A stretch of DNA of 64,000 nucleotides, taken from NCBI GenBank assembly GCA_016207515.1, contig JACQPN010000025.1, positions 186,001 to 250,000 of the forward strand, in the 5' to 3' direction. Both the position numbers and the translations under genes were made by a program. Positions 35,250-43,043 of this stretch are shown one piece after another. The notes under the pieces are model-generated. The model made no database searches and was not told the DNA's origin. It saw only the letters and a list, made by a program, of their open reading frames with translations. The stretch's first letter is position 1. The number at the start of each line of letters is the position of its first letter. This DNA is from Euryarchaeota archaeon (GTDB taxonomy: Archaea; Thermoplasmatota; SW-10-69-26; JACQPN01).

Positions 35250-37202
35250 ATGGCGGACGATTTGGGACGGAAAGGCGACGAGGCGCGCCTAATTCACGGC
35301 TTGCGGGTGACGCCACGCCGTCGGTTGGCGTTTTTCATCGGGGTGGACGGGATCCTCGTCAGTACCGCGGTCCTCGTCACCTTCCTCCTCCGTTTCCAAG
35401 GCAACTTGGGCACGATCGGCCTCGACCGCGTCGCGATCGTCGCCGGACTCTGCGCGGCCGCGACCGTCTCGACTTTCATTGCATTCGGCCTCTACCGCAT
35501 CAGTTGGGCGTTTTTCGGGCTCCGGGACGCGGTGAAGCTCACCCTGGCGATGCTCGCCGCCACCGCCGTGGTCGCTACCGTCGCCCAGGCTTGGTACGTC
35601 GTAGACCCGGCGACCGCCTTCCCGCGGACCCTAGTCCTGATCCAGGCACCCTTGTCGCTACTTTTCATCGCGTCTTTCCGGCTGGCCAAGCGATTGAGGC
35701 GGATCGTCGTGAGCGGGGCGCTCCAGGAAGGAACGCGCACGTTGATCGTCGGAGCCGGCGAAGCGGGCGTGCAGGTCCTGAAAAGCATCCAGGAATCGAC
35801 GACGCGCACTGATTACCACGTCGTCGGTTTCATTGAGGACGATGCACTCGCCCATTCTACCGCGATCCTCGGCGTCCCCGTCCTTGGACCCACCTCCGCC
35901 CTTGGGCAGAAACTGCGCGAGACGGGCGCCTCGGCAGTCGTCATATGCGTCCCGGACGCAAGCGGGGAGTTCGTCGCAGACGTCGTCGAGACGTGCCGGG
36001 CGAACGGCATCCAAAAGGTGCGCATCGTCCCGACGCTGCGGGAACTCATGGACGACTCGTTCACTATCGAATCCACGAGGGACGTCCGCGTAGAGGATCT
36101 GATAGGCCGGGACCCGGTCAAGATCAACCCGGACGACCTGCACGGTCTCATCGCGGGCAAACGTGTCCTCGTGACGGGCGCGGCCGGGACCATAGGCGCA
36201 GAATTGTGCCGACAAGTGGTGGCCTTCGGCCCCTCGACGATCACCGTCCTGGACACTGACGAGAGCCGGCTCCACGACCTCGGCATGGAGCTTCGGACAA
36301 TCGCGACTACGGTCCGAATACACGAGGCGCTCGTCGACGTACGAAATGCCCGCGCATTGGAAGGCCTTCTACACCGCGAAAGGCCACAACTCGTCTTCCA
36401 TGCGGCCGCCTACAAGCACGTTCCAATGATGGAGGCTTGGCCCATCCAGGCCCTCGACGTGAACGTCCTCGGCACGGCAAACGTCATGTACGCCGCCCAG
36501 GGCGCGGGTTGCGAAAGTTTTGTCCTCATCTCCACCGACAAGGCCGTAGACCCGTCGAGCGTGATGGGCGCGTCGAAGCGCCTCGCCGAACTGGTGGTGT
36601 TCTCCGCAGTCGGAAAGACACAGGGATCGATGAAGAAGGCCGCGGTCCGCTTCGGCAACGTCCTTGGTTCGCGCGGATCCGTACTGACCATATTCGAAAA
36701 ACAGATACAACGGGGAGGGCCCGTGACGGTGACCCATCCGGACGTCGAACGCTATTTCATGGTGACCAGCGAAGCCGTCTCCTTGGTCCTCCAAGCGGCC
36801 GCGATGGGCGACGGAGAGGAACTCTTCGTTCTCGAGATGGGCAAGCCCGTGAGGATACTACGGATCGCGGAAGGTTTCATCCGCCTCCATGGCTTGGAGC
36901 CTGGAAAGGACATCAAGGTCGAATTCACCGGCCTAAGGCCCGGCGAGAGGCTTCAGGAGACTCTTACCTACCCATCGGAACCCTTGTCGGCCACGAAACA
37001 CCCGTTTGTTCTTCGCGCCCGGGCCGAGGCCGCGGCGAACCCGGACGAGATCCTGGAACCAGTCAGGAAGATCGTGCTCGCGGGCGACGAAGAAGCTGCG
37101 CGGTCGTTCCTCCTCTCGCACTTTCCACGCATGGGGCAGGCCGCTTTGGCACCGGCACCATCTGCCGGAGCTCCGACCGCCGATCAACGCCTGACCCGCT
37201 AG
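35250..37202 (+). CDS. membrane nucleotide-sugar 4,6-dehydratase (FlaA1/CapD/WbpM family)
   Basis: 650 aa. Four N-terminal membrane segments (residues about 30-150) precede a CoA-binding-like Rossmann domain (LIVGAGEAGVQVL) and the catalytic SDR domain (VLVTGAAGTIGAEL, near residue 305). The active site has the Ser-Met-Lys form seen in WbpM/PglF (STDKAVDPSSVMGASKR) instead of Ser-Tyr-Lys, followed by RFGNVLGSRGSV. It probably converts UDP-GlcNAc to the 4-keto-6-deoxy sugar for the first sugar of the repeat. It has its own TATA box at 35187. This is the end of the long co-directional run; the next recognisable sequence, an aIF1A remnant, lies on the opposite strand. Confidence 0.9.
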   Translation: MADDLGRKGDEARLIHGLRVTPRRRLAFFIGVDGILVSTAVLVTFLLRFQGNLGTIGLDRVAIVAGLCAAATVSTFIAFGLYRISWAFFGLRDAVKLTLAMLAATAVVATVAQAWYVVDPATAFPRTLVLIQAPLSLLFIASFRLAKRLRRIVVSGALQEGTRTLIVGAGEAGVQVLKSIQESTTRTDYHVVGFIEDDALAHSTAILGVPVLGPTSALGQKLRETGASAVVICVPDASGEFVADVVETCRANGIQKVRIVPTLRELMDDSFTIESTRDVRVEDLIGRDPVKINPDDLHGLIAGKRVLVTGAAGTIGAELCRQVVAFGPSTITVLDTDESRLHDLGMELRTIATTVRIHEALVDVRNARALEGLLHRERPQLVFHAAAYKHVPMMEAWPIQALDVNVLGTANVMYAAQGAGCESFVLISTDKAVDPSSVMGASKRLAELVVFSAVGKTQGSMKKAAVRFGNVLGSRGSVLTIFEKQIQRGGPVTVTHPDVERYFMVTSEAVSLVLQAAAMGDGEELFVLEMGKPVRILRIAEGFIRLHGLEPGKDIKVEFTGLRPGERLQETLTYPSEPLSATKHPFVLRARAEAAANPDEILEPVRKIVLAGDEEAARSFLLSHFPRMGQAALAPAPSAGAPTADQRLTR

Positions 37203-37219
37203 GACGCCGTCGCCCACAT

Positions 37220-37501
37220 CTAAAAAAATACACGCGTCTGCTTCGGTTTCATCCCTTTCCTCGAAAGGCAAAGCCCTTGCCCTTCGTGTATCTCCACACG
37301 ATTTCGGCCTTCTCATCCTGGATCGCCCGCGGCTTCACGATGACGAGATCGACATCGCCTTTCCACATCCGGCGCTTCAGCGTTTCCTGGCTTTCGGCAC
37401 CTCCGAACCTTCCGGCCCTCCCGTATGATCGTCAGTTCGGATTATGCGACATGATGCGCCGCGATGCCGAACAGCGGCCTTTTCTCCTGACCGTGCCACA
37501 T
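37220..37501 (-). pseudogene. degenerate second copy of translation initiation factor aIF1A
   Basis: Reading the minus strand, three frames in turn match the intact aIF1A encoded at 38258-38674. From an ATG at 37501 the first frame gives LFGIA, then an in-frame TAA, then a stretch aligned without gaps ending in C-R-K-P-G. One extra base moves to a second frame with LKRRMW, DLVIVKP, QDEKAEIVWRYTK. One missing base moves to a third frame with RKGMKPKQ and a TAG at 37220. The intact protein has KRRMW, DLVIVKP, QDEKADIVWRYTK and RKGMIPKQ at the same places. The part equivalent to the intact protein's first residues is absent. One stop and two frameshifts indicate a decayed duplicate. Confidence 0.85.
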
Positions 37502-37513
37502 CGAAAACCAAAC

Positions 37514-37523
37514 ACATAAATAC
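37514..37523 (+). promoter_or_regulatory. TATA box of vapBC-1
   Basis: ACATAAATAC is centred 28 bases upstream of the ATG at 37547, which predicts a leaderless or nearly leaderless transcript. It lies just upstream of the aIF1A remnant, where the missing N-terminal part of that copy should be. Confidence 0.55.
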
Positions 37524-37546
37524 TAAAACGTTACCTACTGTTACCT

Positions 37547-37783
37547 ATGGCCCGCACAACGACCCTTAGCGACGACGCCTTCGCCATGCTTCGGCGCGAA
37601 AAAAGGGAGGGCGAGAGCGACAGCGACGTAGTGATCCGTCTTGTCCAGGCACTCCATTGGGAAAAAGACCCGATGAAATTCCTCGATACCCCTATCGAAT
37701 TCGACATGTCCCGCGAGGAGCATCTCGAGTTCATCCGAAAGATGAGGCAAGCGGATTCCGTCGATGGCGAGAAGGAGGAGTGA
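37547..37783 (+). CDS. vapB: VapB-type antitoxin
   Basis: 78 aa. The start TTTLSDDAFAMLRREKREGESDSDVVIRLV matches the archaeal VapB family (DUF217-like), whose N-terminus forms a ribbon-helix-helix DNA-binding and dimer region; the acidic C-terminal tail should neutralise the toxin. It is followed 3 bases later by the PIN-domain toxin. Such antitoxins normally repress their own promoter, here the TATA at 37514. Confidence 0.85.
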   Translation: MARTTTLSDDAFAMLRREKREGESDSDVVIRLVQALHWEKDPMKFLDTPIEFDMSREEHLEFIRKMRQADSVDGEKEE

Positions 37784-37786
37784 GAC

Positions 37787-38200
37787 GTGCCGGTCCTCGA
37801 CGCGACTTTCCTCATCGATTCCAAGCACAGGCCCGCATCCATCCGGCCCGCCCTGGCGCGCCTTCGCCAGTTGCCAGGCCCAATCTTCGTCCCCATGCAG
37901 GCGGCGATCGAGTATTGCGTCGGAGCGAGCGACGCCAACGCGGCGATCACAGACCTCGCGCTCTTTTTCGAACTCGTTCCCTGCGACACGCAGATTGTAC
38001 GCGAGGCCGCCAGCGTGGCAAGGGAGGCGCGAGAGCGCGGAAAAAACCTTTCCTGGTCGGACCTTCAGGTCGCAGCAACCGCCCGCTACTTCGGGACCTT
38101 CGTCGTAAGCACCGACAGGCGGGCATTCGGCCCGGATTCGGTGGTTCCCGCGTGGGACTATGAACGCGAAAAGGATCTGCCCGGAACCCACGAATCGTGA
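37787..38200 (+). CDS. vapC: VapC-type PIN-domain ribonuclease toxin
   Basis: 137 aa, GTG start with GGAGGAGTG directly upstream. PIN-domain acidic residues are in place: Asp5 in VLDATFLID, Glu near residue 42 (AAIEYCVG), Asp in LSWSDLQVAATA (about 94) and Asp in VSTDRRAFG (about 112). These bind Mg for RNA cleavage. It pairs with the antitoxin gene just before it. The module lies between the aIF1A remnant and the intact aIF1A gene and is transcribed against both. Confidence 0.88.
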   Translation: MPVLDATFLIDSKHRPASIRPALARLRQLPGPIFVPMQAAIEYCVGASDANAAITDLALFFELVPCDTQIVREAASVAREARERGKNLSWSDLQVAATARYFGTFVVSTDRRAFGPDSVVPAWDYEREKDLPGTHES

Positions 38201-38257
38201 GGGGGCCGCGCAAATTGTTGCCAGGCACCGGCACGAGGGGCCTCTGATCCGATTCGC

Positions 38258-38674
38258 CTAGAAAACATCAATCTGCTTCGGAATCATCCCTTTCCTCGAG
38301 AGGTACGCGCCCTGCGTCTTCGTGTACCTCCAGACGATGTCGGCCTTTTCGTCCTGGAAAGACCACGGCTTCACGATGACGAGGTCGCCTTCGCGTATCC
38401 ACATGCGCCGCTTCATCTTGCCCGGTATGCGGCACATGCGGGCCTTCCCGTCCTCGCACATGACCTTGAGGCGTGACCCGCCGAGCAGCTGATCCGCGAT
38501 CCCGAAAAGTTGTCCCTGTTTCTTGTCCGGCATCTTGACGCGGATGTAGCCTCCTTCGGAGGCCAATCCATCTTTGTCGAATTCGGCGAGCTGTTGTTCC
38601 GAGAGTTCTGGTTCCTCTGGTTCCGCCGGGGCGCCCGTGCCTTCCTCCCCTTCCTTTTCGTCGTCGCCAGCCAA
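38258..38674 (-). CDS. eif1a: translation initiation factor aIF1A
   Basis: 138 aa, TTG start at 38674; a TATA box at 38702-38712 is placed for a very short leader. An acidic, disordered N-terminal extension of about 40 residues (Glu/Pro rich) precedes the S1-like OB fold: YIRVKMPDK, LFGIADQLLGG, CRIPGKMKRRMW, DLVIVKPWSFQ, DIVWRYTK. It binds the 30S A-site and helps start-codon selection. The core is standard; the acidic extension is longer than in many archaea. A degraded paralogue lies about 750 bases away. Confidence 0.95.
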   Translation of the reverse strand: MAGDDEKEGEEGTGAPAEPEEPELSEQQLAEFDKDGLASEGGYIRVKMPDKKQGQLFGIADQLLGGSRLKVMCEDGKARMCRIPGKMKRRMWIREGDLVIVKPWSFQDEKADIVWRYTKTQGAYLSRKGMIPKQIDVF

Positions 38675-39007
38675 GTTGTCGGGCTGCCAATGTGGACAGC
38701 CGTATTTATATGCTGTCAGGTAGGGGAACGCCTATCGCCCGGCCTGCCACGAAGGGCCAGCGCCATCGATTTTCTCGGTCGTCGGCCGGCGTCGCCATGC
38801 GGATCGTGCCAGAACGACCATTTTCGACCACGGTCAAGCACGGTGAGCGGCTTGGCCGAGCAATCTTCACCCACGGTTTCGCGGCCACGTGCCGGGGCCG
38901 CTAGAGCGCCACACCGCAGACTTTTGAGCAACTCGTCACGCGCACGTCGCGGCCAAAGAAAGCGCTCGCCTAAGAGCGCCGTCCATGCGGCGAATAGGCA
39001 CACGCCA
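38675..39007. other. 333-base gap between aIF1A and the winged-helix gene
   Basis: The aIF1A end of this gap holds its promoter. The remaining roughly 290 bases show no coding sequence or RNA gene that I can recognise on either strand; the open frames there are short and Arg-rich. Confidence 0.5.
38702..38712 (-). promoter_or_regulatory. TATA box of aIF1A
   Basis: On the minus strand CATATAAATAC is centred 32 bases upstream of the TTG start at 38674, so transcription should begin a few bases before the start codon. This placement supports the TTG as the true start. Confidence 0.65.
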
Positions 39008-40594
39008 TCAGACGATAGAAGGCGTAGACGCATCGCCCTTGGCCGGCACCGAACGCGCGCTCGCAGTCTCCGCCACCGTGACGAGGGCGTCGATGACCTT
39101 GTTACGGATCTCCGAAGCCACCACATAACCCGTCGGCCGCTCCGGGTGCGCCTTGACGATCCCACTCGACGCCAACCGCGACACGTGGAAGTTCACCGTG
39201 CTCTTCGCGAAATCGAGACGGCCCCGCATCTCCGCTTGCGTGATGCCGGGCTCAAGAAGCACAAGCTTCGCGATCTTGCGCCGGACCTCCGAATCGAAAG
39301 CGAGGATGTACCCCTTCTCATTGACACCAAACGAATTGTGGTTCTCGAAGAGACGAAGGAAACGACCCTTCCTCGCCAACTCGACATGGGCGTAATCGGC
39401 AAGCACACGAGAGTGATGAAGAGCGGTCTTGAAGTCGACGCCCAACAGACGCGCCGTGTCAGACACGGAGATTCCGGGGCTCTTCTTGATCAAGGCCAAC
39501 ATCTCTTGACGGATAGGGTTGTCCAGAATCTTGCGCTCATGGAGACGGCGGTAGAGGGCGAGAATCACGAGTGGAAAGCCCAACGTTGCGAAGAATACCA
39601 AGATTGGGGAAACCTGATCCGGTGAGCCCGGGGACACGGGGGCTCCGGCATTCGTGAATGGCACCAAAGCGGCCGTGTCTGACGCGACGGCCGGAGACCG
39701 AAATCGGTCATGCGACTGTGGAGCGACAGCCAAACCCTGCCGCGGTGGAATAGGCCATTTTCCGCCCTTGACATCGTCCCGAGAATCGGCGAAGATTGCG
39801 CCGTGACCAGAATCGTATTTCGCGGTGGAATCAGACGGCGCCGTGGAAACAGCCAGACCCACCTCATCGTACAGGACTGTCGCCGTTACATTTGGAAGAG
39901 CGGTTTGGGACGCGTTCTCCATCGCGGCCAGAGTTCGATCATTGCAACTGACCCATTCAGGTCCGACAGCTTCGCATAGCACATCCTCTGTTGCCGGGAG
40001 GAGGTCAAGATATGTGTCAGATGGACCGACGACGAACCCGTAGATCGGAAATGATACTCGCGTGTAGTTGATTGCGTGATCGTCATCATCCCACGCGGCG
40101 AAGTGCCAACGCGCGAACGCGGCGTCCTCTAGGGCGGAAGGCGAGTCGATCCACAATCCCGATCGATTCGTCGTTACATCCAAACCTGAATTAGCGCGTA
40201 TTGTTGACCTTCTCACATCATCCGAGGTCGCATATGTCATAAAGAGCGGGTTTCCAGTTCCCGCGTGTTCGAGGTCGATCTCCTTCGATACTTGGACCGC
40301 TGGGATTAACGGGGCCGCAACGAATCCCTTCATGGCATTAACGTCGTGAGATGCCTCTAGCTCGTCGTCGCCGGGCTCACTGGTTTCACGCCCCGCGTAC
40401 GAAAACAGGCAATCTGACCGGACGTCTTCGATTGAGCAATCGCCCGGGCGCCCGTTTTCGACCTCCAATCCGAGGACTCCCGCAATGCCAGCGGAGACTT
40501 CACCAAAGGCCGTTCCTTGTGCCATGAGGAACAAACCGACAACAAGGGCGAGGGAGCGCACGATGAAAACCCCTAGAATTGCGGGCGTTTGCAT
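39008..40594 (-). CDS. membrane-anchored winged-helix regulator with extracellular domain
   Basis: 528 aa. An N-terminal hydrophobic segment (residues 6-26) is followed by about 320 residues of predicted extracellular sequence with no recognised domain, one membrane segment at about 338-355 (VFFATLGFPLVILALY), and a cytoplasmic tail with two winged-helix domains (MLALIKKSPGISVSDTARLLGVDFKTALHHSRVL, and LVLLEPGITQAEMRGRLDFAKSTVNFHVSRL; each split here only for reference). Such one-component sensor-regulators are common in Thermoplasmata. It probably reads an outside signal and controls transcription directly from the membrane. Its start overlaps the end of the small secreted-protein gene by 22 bases, pointing to one operon. 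Targets unknown. Confidence 0.75.
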   Translation of the reverse strand: MQTPAILGVFIVRSLALVVGLFLMAQGTAFGEVSAGIAGVLGLEVENGRPGDCSIEDVRSDCLFSYAGRETSEPGDDELEASHDVNAMKGFVAAPLIPAVQVSKEIDLEHAGTGNPLFMTYATSDDVRRSTIRANSGLDVTTNRSGLWIDSPSALEDAAFARWHFAAWDDDDHAINYTRVSFPIYGFVVGPSDTYLDLLPATEDVLCEAVGPEWVSCNDRTLAAMENASQTALPNVTATVLYDEVGLAVSTAPSDSTAKYDSGHGAIFADSRDDVKGGKWPIPPRQGLAVAPQSHDRFRSPAVASDTAALVPFTNAGAPVSPGSPDQVSPILVFFATLGFPLVILALYRRLHERKILDNPIRQEMLALIKKSPGISVSDTARLLGVDFKTALHHSRVLADYAHVELARKGRFLRLFENHNSFGVNEKGYILAFDSEVRRKIAKLVLLEPGITQAEMRGRLDFAKSTVNFHVSRLASSGIVKAHPERPTGYVVASEIRNKVIDALVTVAETASARSVPAKGDASTPSIV

Positions 40595-40830
40595 TCTTCA
40601 TTAAGTTTACAAGGCACGTAAACCGGGCAGGGACGTGAAATGTCCTTGGCGCATGCCGCGGCCGCCTTGACGCATGCCGCAGGATTGAAAGCAGGAATCT
40701 TGCCGACGCCACACGTGGAGGCGACCGAACCCGTGTTTCGCCCGTCTTCTGCCGTCGCCGGTGGCGCTACAGCCGCAAGAACGATTAACAAACATGCCAC
40801 ACTGCTCCAAACCAGCGTTCCTCCCGACAT
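40573..40830 (-). CDS. small Cys-rich secreted protein
   Basis: 85 aa from the ATG at 40830; the 14 codons upstream are less likely. It has a signal peptide (residues about 5-27, VWSSVACLLIVLAAVAPPATA) with a mature part of about 60 residues bearing six cysteines (STCGVG, PAACVK, AAACAK, RPCPV, VPCKL, EECKR), enough for three disulfides. No family is recognised. The gene overlaps the start of the winged-helix sensor gene on the same strand, so it could be a ligand or partner of its outer domain. The evidence is composition, signal peptide and position only. Confidence 0.5.
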   Translation of the reverse strand: MSGGTLVWSSVACLLIVLAAVAPPATAEDGRNTGSVASTCGVGKIPAFNPAACVKAAAACAKDISRPCPVYVPCKLNEECKRPQF

Positions 40831-40914
40831 AGAACCAACCACGACACCAGGCGTCGTATCACGCCAAAACACTTTCGTCTACACAGGGCCCAAGGTTCGA
40901 CCCGTTTGGGGAAA

Positions 40915-40923
40915 AGTTTAAAT
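40915..40923 (+). promoter_or_regulatory. TATA box of the subtilase lipoprotein gene
   Basis: AGTTTAAAT, with a purine-rich GGGGAAA just upstream as a candidate BRE, is centred 20 bases before the ATG at 40939. This predicts a leaderless transcript and fixes that ATG over the longer upstream frame. Confidence 0.6.
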
Positions 40924-40938
40924 GCCCTTCCTCTGGAC

Positions 40939-42309
40939 ATGAACCGTTCCATAATGCCGATAAGCGCGAAGGCTCATCGACGCAGGATGAGGCACCCGAC
41001 AGCGGCGCTTCTAGCCGTCCTAATCATATCTGGATGCGTGGCCCCTGGTACACCAACGTCAGACGCGCCTTCGGGGGTCACCGTAGGCGCGATCAGGGAG
41101 GTCGGCCCGATTGTAGTAGCAATTCTCGACACCGGCATCGTACCGTACCACGAATTCTTCTCGGCTTCCTACTCGCCGGCGGCCGCGTCGGGGGCGCGAG
41201 CGCGGGCCGTCCTTTCCGGCGCGAACGCAACCACGCTGGAAGTGTCGCTCGATTCGACGCTTACGTTCGAGCAACGATTAGAAAAAGATCGCGATTTGTG
41301 GAACAGCCTAAAGAATGACACCTTGTATGAATTCGCCGGAACCGGGATTTTCGCCATTTCACTGCCGTCGATTTACAACCCTAGCGACGCCCAGCGACCC
41401 GTGTATCCGCCGGAATACCGGCCGGTGTTCGACGAAAACGGCCACGGCACTGCTATGAGCTATCTGGCACGCACGGCGTTTCCGAACGCAACCGTAGTCA
41501 TGATCAAGATCCCAAACGCCTACGCGACAAACCTCCCGGAGGTCATCGGCAACACGGCGGCGGCCCTACGGTGGGTGAGGGACCAGCAATGGATCGACAT
41601 AGCCTCGTTATCATTCGCCATCCCAGGGAATCCATCGACGCCGTGGGATTCCGAGCTTCGTGATTCCATCCAATCGTTAGGCGAGAGCGGAAAACTTCTC
41701 TTCGTCGCGGCCGGGAACGATCCTTCGCCGTCATACGCATCGGTCTACCACGCGCCACCTGCAATCATTGTGGGCGGAGTTCACACTAATCAGAGCGGCG
41801 ATGACGCCACAACGTCTAGAGCGACGAGTTTCGTCGCAGAGGACGTCGCCCTCGTAGTGGACGCGTATTCTGCGAACAGATTCGTCTTGGTTTCCGGCAC
41901 CAGCATCGCCACCCCGTTGGTCGCCGGAACCGCTGCGCTGCTCCTACAGGAAATTCATGCGAACGCGACAAGGGGCCATGCCCAAGAGGGTGCGATGGTC
42001 CTTGAAGCGTTAAACGTCACCGCGAACTACTGGGGGCCACGCGACTGGACGCCTCGACCGGGGGCCTATGAAGATCCCATCGACACTGTCTTTAGTGGGA
42101 CTAGTGCCCCCATCCTCCCCACGCCCTGGGTCCAGATGGGCTGGGGCTACGTCGGTCCCGAGATCGTCCCCGCTGCCGTCGCCTACCTCAAGGGTGAGTC
42201 GACACCCGCGCCGAAGCCATCGGAGGCCATCCAGTACATGGAGACGACGTACGCGCTTCGTGAGGCGTATTGGTCTCAACGGGGCGGCGAATCGCCCATT
42301 TCTTGGTAG
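40939..42309 (+). CDS. subtilisin-like serine protease, lipoprotein
   Basis: 456 aa. Start set by the TATA at 40915 (leaderless). After a basic N-terminus there is a lipoprotein signal ending in a lipobox (LIISGC, Cys about residue 33). The peptidase S8 triad is complete: Asp in VAILDTGIV, His in ENGHGTAMS, Ser in SGTSIATPLVAG; the oxyanion Asn is in VAAGNDPS. There is no clear propeptide of the usual length between lipobox and catalytic domain. It should be tethered outside the cell and cleave proteins or peptides. It stands alone on the plus strand, with the VapBC-2 module following. Confidence 0.88.
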   Translation: MNRSIMPISAKAHRRRMRHPTAALLAVLIISGCVAPGTPTSDAPSGVTVGAIREVGPIVVAILDTGIVPYHEFFSASYSPAAASGARARAVLSGANATTLEVSLDSTLTFEQRLEKDRDLWNSLKNDTLYEFAGTGIFAISLPSIYNPSDAQRPVYPPEYRPVFDENGHGTAMSYLARTAFPNATVVMIKIPNAYATNLPEVIGNTAAALRWVRDQQWIDIASLSFAIPGNPSTPWDSELRDSIQSLGESGKLLFVAAGNDPSPSYASVYHAPPAIIVGGVHTNQSGDDATTSRATSFVAEDVALVVDAYSANRFVLVSGTSIATPLVAGTAALLLQEIHANATRGHAQEGAMVLEALNVTANYWGPRDWTPRPGAYEDPIDTVFSGTSAPILPTPWVQMGWGYVGPEIVPAAVAYLKGESTPAPKPSEAIQYMETTYALREAYWSQRGGESPISW

Positions 42310-42343
42310 GGTTTGAGTATTGCTTGGGTCGAAGTAATATTTC

Positions 42344-42613
42344 ATGGCAAGTAATAATCCCGAGGTTGTCCGAGTCACGGAGAAGGGCCAGGCGATCATC
42401 CCGTCAAGGTTTGGAGCCCTCTTCGGCATCGGGGCACCTGGCTTCGTGAGTTTTCGGATCGTCAGCGGAAGATTGGTTGTCGAGCCGCTGCCGACTCCTG
42501 CCAAGATGAAGGGCTTCATGAAGGCCGACTTTGGCCGAGAGTCGGGCGTGGCACTGCTTCGAAGGGAACGCGGCGACGATGAGGCGCGCGCCAGGCGGAA
42601 GTTCCGCCTGTGA
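42344..42613 (+). CDS. vapB: AbrB/MazE-type antitoxin of a VapBC module
   Basis: 89 aa. The core VVRVTEKGQAIIPSRFGALFGI is a swapped-hairpin AbrB (SpoVT) DNA-binding domain, in which the phrase T-x-K-G-Q-x-x-I-P is diagnostic. The C-terminal tail is charged and would bind the toxin. The stop overlaps the GTG of the PIN-domain gene. Antitoxin class differs from the ribbon-helix-helix antitoxin of the module at 37547. Confidence 0.85.
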   Translation: MASNNPEVVRVTEKGQAIIPSRFGALFGIGAPGFVSFRIVSGRLVVEPLPTPAKMKGFMKADFGRESGVALLRRERGDDEARARRKFRL

Positions 42614-43002
42614 TCGTCTTCGACGCGGAGCCGCTTGTTGCGTTCTTTCTCGACGAGCCGGGGGCCGATCGGATCGAGACTTTCCTCGACGAGGTGCGTG
42701 CCGGCAGGGCCAGCGCGGCCTGCAGTGTCGTGAACCTGAGCGAAGTCAGATACGTGCTTGCGCGGAAGAACAAGGGGAGAGCGCGTGAGGCGCTCACGTG
42801 GCTCCAGGCGGCTGGTGTAGAGGCCGCCGACGCCATTGAAACTTGGGACCATGCTGCCGACATCAAGGCGGAGCACGCTTCGATCAGTCTCGGCGACGCT
42901 TTTGCCCTCGCCACGGCAGCCGAACGTGGGGCCACTCTCATCGCCTGGGACGAGGACCAGACGTCGGTCGCCAAGGCCATCGGCGTCAAGGTCCGGAAGT
43001 GA
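42610..43002 (+). CDS. vapC: VapC-type PIN-domain ribonuclease toxin
   Basis: 130 aa, GTG start overlapping the antitoxin stop (GTGA). The catalytic acids are Asp5 (VFDAEPLV), Glu45 (NLSEVRY), Asp96 (SLGDAFALA) and Asp114-116 (AWDEDQ). It matches the usual VapC length and motif spacing. It would cleave tRNA or rRNA when unbound. Confidence 0.88.
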   Translation: MIVFDAEPLVAFFLDEPGADRIETFLDEVRAGRASAACSVVNLSEVRYVLARKNKGRAREALTWLQAAGVEAADAIETWDHAADIKAEHASISLGDAFALATAAERGATLIAWDEDQTSVAKAIGVKVRK

Positions 43003-43043
43003 GTTAGCCGGCGCAGGCGCGAAGTCCTCTCGGCGCCACGATC

